NCBI GenBank assembly: GCA_002385815.1
Contig: DGEE01000156.1
Span: forward strand, 16,283-25,833
Direction: 5' to 3'
From: Hungateiclostridiaceae bacterium UBA3934
Lineage (GTDB): Bacteria; Bacillota; Clostridia; Acetivibrionales; DTU013
Length of the DNA: 9,551 nt
The position numbers and the translations under genes were made by a program. Below are positions 6,102 through 9,551 of this stretch, piece by piece (within the stretch, counting starts at the first letter, position 1; the number at the start of each line of letters is the position of its first letter). The notes under the pieces are model-generated. The model was not told the DNA's origin and searched no databases. It saw only the letters and a list, made by a program, of their open reading frames with translations.

Positions 6102-7760
6102 ATGAAAAGTGACATAGTCAAGAAAGGAATTGAAAGGGCACCGCACAGGGCGCTTTTCAAGGCAATGGGATATACGGACGAGGAGATCAGAAGGCCGCTG
6201 ATAGGCGTGGTCAATTCAAAGAATGAGATTGTCCCGGGGCATATGCATCTGGACAGGATAGCCGAAGCTGTCAAGGCAGGCATCAGGATGGCAGGCGGTA
6301 CTCCGGTGGAATTCGGGAGCATAGGCATTTGCGACGGCATCGCCATGGGACATATAGGGATGAAATATTCACTGGCATCCAGGGAGCTGATCGCCGATTC
6401 ATGTGAAGCAATGGGACTTGCCCACAGCTTCGATGGTATGGTCTTCATACCCAACTGCGACAAGATCGTGCCTGGCATGCTGATGGCTGCGGCGAGGATC
6501 GATGTGCCCTGTATCGTGATCAGCGGAGGCCCGATGCTGTCGCTGAAAAAAAATGATGTGTATCTGGATCTGAACAGCGTTTTCGAAGCCGTTGGCGCTT
6601 ATAAGGCCGGAACGATGACGGAGGAGGAAGTCTTTGAATACGAGGATATAGCATGTCCGGGCTGCGGCTCCTGTTCCGGGATGTTCACAGCCAACTCCAT
6701 GAACTGCCTGACTGAAGTGCTCGGAATGGGATTGCCGGGCAACGGGACAATACCTGCGGTTTATGCCGAGAGGATCAGGCTTGCTAAGCAGGCCGGGATG
6801 AAAGTGATGGAGCTTGTCGAAAAGGGGATCAGACCTTCGGACATATTGACGGAAAAGGCATTCGAAAATGCCCTGACAGTGGACATGGCACTGGGATGCT
6901 CCACCAACTCGGTCCTGCATCTGCCCGCTATAGCCAATGAGGCCGGGATAAAGATCAATCTGGACATAGTCAATGAGATCAGCGCGAGAGTACCCAACCT
7001 GTGCAGGCTGGCACCTGCCGGACCTCATCATGTGCAGGATCTTTACATGGCAGGCGGCGTCCAGGCTGTCATGAATGAACTTTCGAAGAAGAACCTGCTG
7101 CATACTGACCTCATCACTGTCACAGGCAAGACGATATGGGAAAATATCAAGGATGCCAGAGTGACTGATACCAATGTGATCAGGAGCATAGATGAACCGT
7201 ACAGTGCCACAGGCGGTATCGCTGTACTGCGGGGCAATATAGCAAAGGATGGTGCAGTCGTCAAGCGATCTGCTGTAGCTGATGAGATGCTGGTTCACAG
7301 GGGACCGGCCAGAGTATTCGATTCCGAAGAAGATGCCATAAAAGCCATCTATGAGGGACAGATCAGGTCCGGTGATGTGGTCATTATCAGATATGAAGGG
7401 CCGAAGGGCGGACCGGGGATGCGGGAGATGCTCAGCCCGACTTCTGCCATAGCTGGCATGGGCCTCGACACAACAGTGGCCCTGATAACAGACGGAAGGT
7501 TTTCCGGAGCATCCAGGGGAGCATCCATAGGACATGTGTCCCCTGAAGCGATGGAAGGCGGTATGATAGCGGCTGTCCGGGACGGAGACATCATCAGCAT
7601 TGACATACCCGCAGGAAGGCTCAATGCCGAAGTGCCGGAGGAAGAACTGGAAAGAAGGATGGCTGAGTGGAAACCACCGCAGCCCAGAGTCACGACCGGC
7701 TATCTGGGCAGGTATGCGAGGATGGTGACATCGGCAAGTACCGGTGCGGTACTGAAGTAA
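6102..7760 (+). CDS. ilvD: Dihydroxy-acid dehydratase
   Basis: The product has 552 residues, the normal length for IlvD of the IlvD/Edd family. It dehydrates 2,3-dihydroxy-3-methylbutanoate and its methylpentanoate homologue to the 2-oxo acids of the valine/leucine and isoleucine branches, in the cytoplasm, using an iron-sulfur cluster and Mg2+. Visible motifs are the N-terminal GIERAPHRALFKAMGY (9-24), NEIVPGHMHL (41-50), GICDGIAMGHIGMKYS (75-90), PNCDKIVPGMLMAA (117-130, cluster Cys119 and the Lys121 that is carbamylated in characterised relatives), CPGCGSCSGMFTANSMN (185-201, cluster Cys191) and TDGRFSGASRGASIGHVSPE (463-482, active-site Ser region). Cys77 sits where the Escherichia and Bacillus enzymes have Asp, as in methanogen and many clostridial enzymes; it may serve as a cluster ligand. 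It heads the ilv operon, 77 bases before ilvB. The reading frame is intact. Confidence 0.98.
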   Translation: MKSDIVKKGIERAPHRALFKAMGYTDEEIRRPLIGVVNSKNEIVPGHMHLDRIAEAVKAGIRMAGGTPVEFGSIGICDGIAMGHIGMKYSLASRELIADSCEAMGLAHSFDGMVFIPNCDKIVPGMLMAAARIDVPCIVISGGPMLSLKKNDVYLDLNSVFEAVGAYKAGTMTEEEVFEYEDIACPGCGSCSGMFTANSMNCLTEVLGMGLPGNGTIPAVYAERIRLAKQAGMKVMELVEKGIRPSDILTEKAFENALTVDMALGCSTNSVLHLPAIANEAGIKINLDIVNEISARVPNLCRLAPAGPHHVQDLYMAGGVQAVMNELSKKNLLHTDLITVTGKTIWENIKDARVTDTNVIRSIDEPYSATGGIAVLRGNIAKDGAVVKRSAVADEMLVHRGPARVFDSEEDAIKAIYEGQIRSGDVVIIRYEGPKGGPGMREMLSPTSAIAGMGLDTTVALITDGRFSGASRGASIGHVSPEAMEGGMIAAVRDGDIISIDIPAGRLNAEVPEEELERRMAEWKPPQPRVTTGYLGRYARMVTSASTGAVLK

Positions 7761-7797
7761 CGGTCTGTCCCGGGTCGTACAGACAGCCGGGAAACCG
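7761..7797 (+). promoter_or_regulatory. Intercistronic hairpin(s) between ilvD and ilvB
   Basis: Directly after the ilvD stop, GTCTGT (7763-7768) can pair with ACAGAC (7779-7784) around a 10-base loop. In competition, CCCGG (7769-7773) can pair with CCGGG (7787-7791), backed by CGGT (7761-7764) with ACCG (7794-7797). No T-tract follows, so this is not an ordinary terminator; it may protect or process the mRNA between the two genes. Confidence 0.45.
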
Positions 7798-7826
7798 CAG
7801 CAGCGGACAAATCAGGAAGTATAGAT

Positions 7827-7831
7827 GGAGG
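7827..7831 (+). promoter_or_regulatory. Ribosome binding site of ilvB
   Basis: GGAGG, within ATGGAGGT, lies six bases before ATG 7838. It is the strongest site in the operon and settles the ilvB start. Confidence 0.85.
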
Positions 7832-7837
7832 TAGCAT

Positions 7838-9505
7838 ATGAGACTGACAGGAGCTGAAATATTGATAGAGTGCCTGAAGGAGCAGGGAGTGGACACTATT
7901 TTCGGATTTCCGGGCGGTGCCGTGCTCAATATTTATGACGCACTGTATAAGGCGAAGGATGAGATCAGGCATATACTCACTTCGCATGAACAGGGAGCAT
8001 CTCATGCGGCTGACGGGTATGCCCGCGCAACCGGGAAGACAGGTGTCTGCATAGCTACTTCGGGGCCTGGTGCCACGAACCTGGTGACCGGTATAGCTAC
8101 GGCTTACATGGATTCGGTGCCGATGGTGGCGATAACAGGCCAGGTGGCAACGTCACTGCTTGGGAAGGATTCTTTCCAGGAAGTTGACATAACGGGGATC
8201 ACAATGCCCATAACAAAGCACAATTATATCGTAAAGGATGTAAACAAACTGGCGGATACAGTGCGGGATGCATTCAGGATAGCATCCTCGGGCAGGCCGG
8301 GACCAGTCCTCATAGACATATGCAAGGATGTGACCGCTGCCTTTGCTGAGTACGAGCCCAGGGAGCCAGTCATGGGTGAAGCCGTACCGCTATCTGTGAA
8401 GGAATCGGATCTGGAGGAAGCGGCGGCCGCCATCAACTCGGCCAAAAGACCTGTGATACTGTCCGGAGGGGGCGTATCCATATCAGGAGCGAACAGGGAA
8501 CTTCAGGCACTGGCAGAGAAAGCAGGGATACCTGTGTCGACCACATTGATGGGACTGGGTTCATTCCCCGGAGACCACAGGCTGTTCATGGGCCTGGTGG
8601 GGATGCACGGCACCAGGACATCCAATACGGCTGTTTCCGAAGCGGATTTGTTTATCGCCATCGGCGCGAGATTCAGCGACAGGGTCATCAGTAATGTCAG
8701 CAGATTCGCACCCAATGCCAGGATCATGCATATCGACATAGACCCGGCTGAAATAGGGAAAAACATAACTGTCCATTATCCACTTGTGGGCAATATCAAG
8801 GAAATACTCAGGCTCCTTGCCGAAAAGGTGGAAGCCCGCAGAGATACCGACTGGAACAGAAAGATAGATGAGTGGAAGGAGCAGTACCCTCTGAGGTATG
8901 AAGAGAATGGCACGCTTAAGCCTCATTATATAGTGGAGCGTTTGTACGAGATCACGAAGGGCGAGGCGATCATAACCACCGAGGTAGGGCAGAATCAGCT
9001 CTGGGCAGCGCAATACTACAAATATAGCAAACCGAGGCAGTTCATTTCATCCGGCGGGCTCGGTACAATGGGCTACGGCCTGGGAGCGTGCATAGGAGCT
9101 CAGATCGGAAGACCGGATGCCAAGGTCATAAATATAGCTGGAGACGGCAGCTTCCGCATGAATTGCACCGAGATTGCCACAGCAGTGGAGTACAAGCTGC
9201 CCGTGGTCATAGCCATACTGAACAACAGTGTGCTTGGGATGGTCAGACAGTGGCAGCAGTTGTTCTATGGCGGAAGGTATTCAGCTACCACCATTGACAG
9301 GGGTACGGATTTTGTTGCCCTTGCCGAGGCTTTCGGTGCTGTTGGCATAAGAGTGACGAAGCCGGAGGAAGTGGATGCTGCATTCGAGAGGGCGCTGGCA
9401 TCGAAGGACAGGCCGGTGCTGATAGATTTTGTGATAGATAAGGATGAGAAGGTATTTCCTATAGTGCCGCCTGGTGCGCCTATAGATGAACTGATCGAAG
9501 AGTGA
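7838..9505 (+). CDS. ilvB: Acetolactate synthase, large (catalytic) subunit
   Basis: The product has 555 residues, full length for the biosynthetic, FAD-containing enzyme. It uses thiamine diphosphate to condense two pyruvates to acetolactate, or pyruvate with 2-oxobutyrate to acetohydroxybutyrate, the first shared step of branched-chain amino acid synthesis. The N-terminal PYR domain shows GFPGGAVLNIYDAL (23-36) and HEQGASHAADGYAR (50-63) with catalytic Glu51, then SGPGATNLVTGIA (75-87) and GKDSFQEVDI (109-118). The middle FAD domain has GMHGT (256-260), GARFSDR (276-282) and HIDIDPAEIGKN (298-309). The C-terminal PP domain has the metal/cofactor motif GDGS (435-438) to LNN (461-463), and LGMVRQWQQLFY (466-477) with the Trp472 equivalent to the herbicide-site Trp of plant enzymes. 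The FAD domain and the QW segment argue for the anabolic IlvB type rather than catabolic AlsS. A small regulatory subunit is expected but is not seen inside the window. Confidence 0.98.
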   Translation: MRLTGAEILIECLKEQGVDTIFGFPGGAVLNIYDALYKAKDEIRHILTSHEQGASHAADGYARATGKTGVCIATSGPGATNLVTGIATAYMDSVPMVAITGQVATSLLGKDSFQEVDITGITMPITKHNYIVKDVNKLADTVRDAFRIASSGRPGPVLIDICKDVTAAFAEYEPREPVMGEAVPLSVKESDLEEAAAAINSAKRPVILSGGGVSISGANRELQALAEKAGIPVSTTLMGLGSFPGDHRLFMGLVGMHGTRTSNTAVSEADLFIAIGARFSDRVISNVSRFAPNARIMHIDIDPAEIGKNITVHYPLVGNIKEILRLLAEKVEARRDTDWNRKIDEWKEQYPLRYEENGTLKPHYIVERLYEITKGEAIITTEVGQNQLWAAQYYKYSKPRQFISSGGLGTMGYGLGACIGAQIGRPDAKVINIAGDGSFRMNCTEIATAVEYKLPVVIAILNNSVLGMVRQWQQLFYGGRYSATTIDRGTDFVALAEAFGAVGIRVTKPEEVDAAFERALASKDRPVLIDFVIDKDEKVFPIVPPGAPIDELIEE

Positions 9506-9513
9506 GGGGGCGG

Positions 9514-9551
9514 ATGGCCGATCAGCATTCAGGCTGCTTCGTGGACAGCTA
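9514..9551 (+). CDS. Start of an unidentified third gene of the ilv operon (3'-truncated)
   Basis: Eight bases after the ilvB stop an ATG opens a frame that continues to the window end (MADQHSGCFVDS). A run GAGGGGG (9504-9510), overlapping the ilvB stop, could be its ribosome binding site, with a short gap of three bases. Position suggests the acetolactate synthase small subunit or another ilv/leu gene, but these twelve residues do not resemble the usual beginning of IlvN, IlvC or LeuA. No product is assigned, and the true start could lie elsewhere. Confidence 0.4.
   Translation, partial: MADQHSGCFVDS

Noticed and set aside
6399..7535. A 378-codon open frame on the minus strand, opposite ilvD.
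   Set aside because: It lies wholly within the intact, highly conserved ilvD gene, has Cys/His/Arg-rich composition without a recognisable domain, and looks like a codon-bias artefact.

Overview
The window looks like ordinary chromosomal DNA from a low-to-mid GC Gram-positive anaerobe of the class Clostridia. This rests on the protein families (YkvI-type permease, DUF5711 protein beside a CvpA-family protein, clostridial/archaeal-flavoured IlvD), purine-rich Shine-Dalgarno sites, a TTG start, and frequent ATA and AGG/AGA codons. I cannot name a genus. All seven main genes lie on the + strand and are tightly packed. I see no tRNA, rRNA, CRISPR array, insertion sequence, prophage or defence gene. 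No gene-free stretch exceeds 300 bases; the longest is 263 bases, upstream of ilvD.

Region 1 (1-2645) is the distal end of an ABC-transporter-type operon. It holds the 3' part of a GldG-like auxiliary subunit (ABC_transp_aux family) and, overlapping it by four bases (ATGA), a membrane-anchored DUF4340 protein. In known operons of this kind an ATPase and an ABC-2 permease lie upstream, here outside the window. A strong hairpin-plus-U-tract terminator closes the unit. Unusually, it ends exactly at the start codon of the next gene.

Region 2 (2722-3828) is a single YkvI-family membrane permease of unknown substrate. Region 3 (3924-5838) has its own likely promoter. It encodes a membrane-anchored DUF5711 protein that is probably a beta-propeller outside the membrane, followed by a CvpA-family four-helix membrane protein.

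Region 4 (5839-9551) is a branched-chain amino acid operon. A 263-base control region with a good sigma-A-type promoter, two inverted repeats and a long hairpin at the predicted mRNA 5' end precedes ilvD (dihydroxy-acid dehydratase). Then come ilvB (acetolactate synthase catalytic subunit) and the first codons of a third gene that runs off the end. IlvB condenses pyruvate (or pyruvate and 2-oxobutyrate) to acetohydroxy acids. IlvD carries out the later dehydration to the 2-oxo acid precursors of valine, leucine and isoleucine.

I do not see a clearly new biological system. The points most worth a second look are the terminator fused to a ribosome-binding site at 2666-2724, the structured control region of ilvD, and the uncharacterised but conserved GldG/DUF4340 and DUF5711/CvpA pairs.
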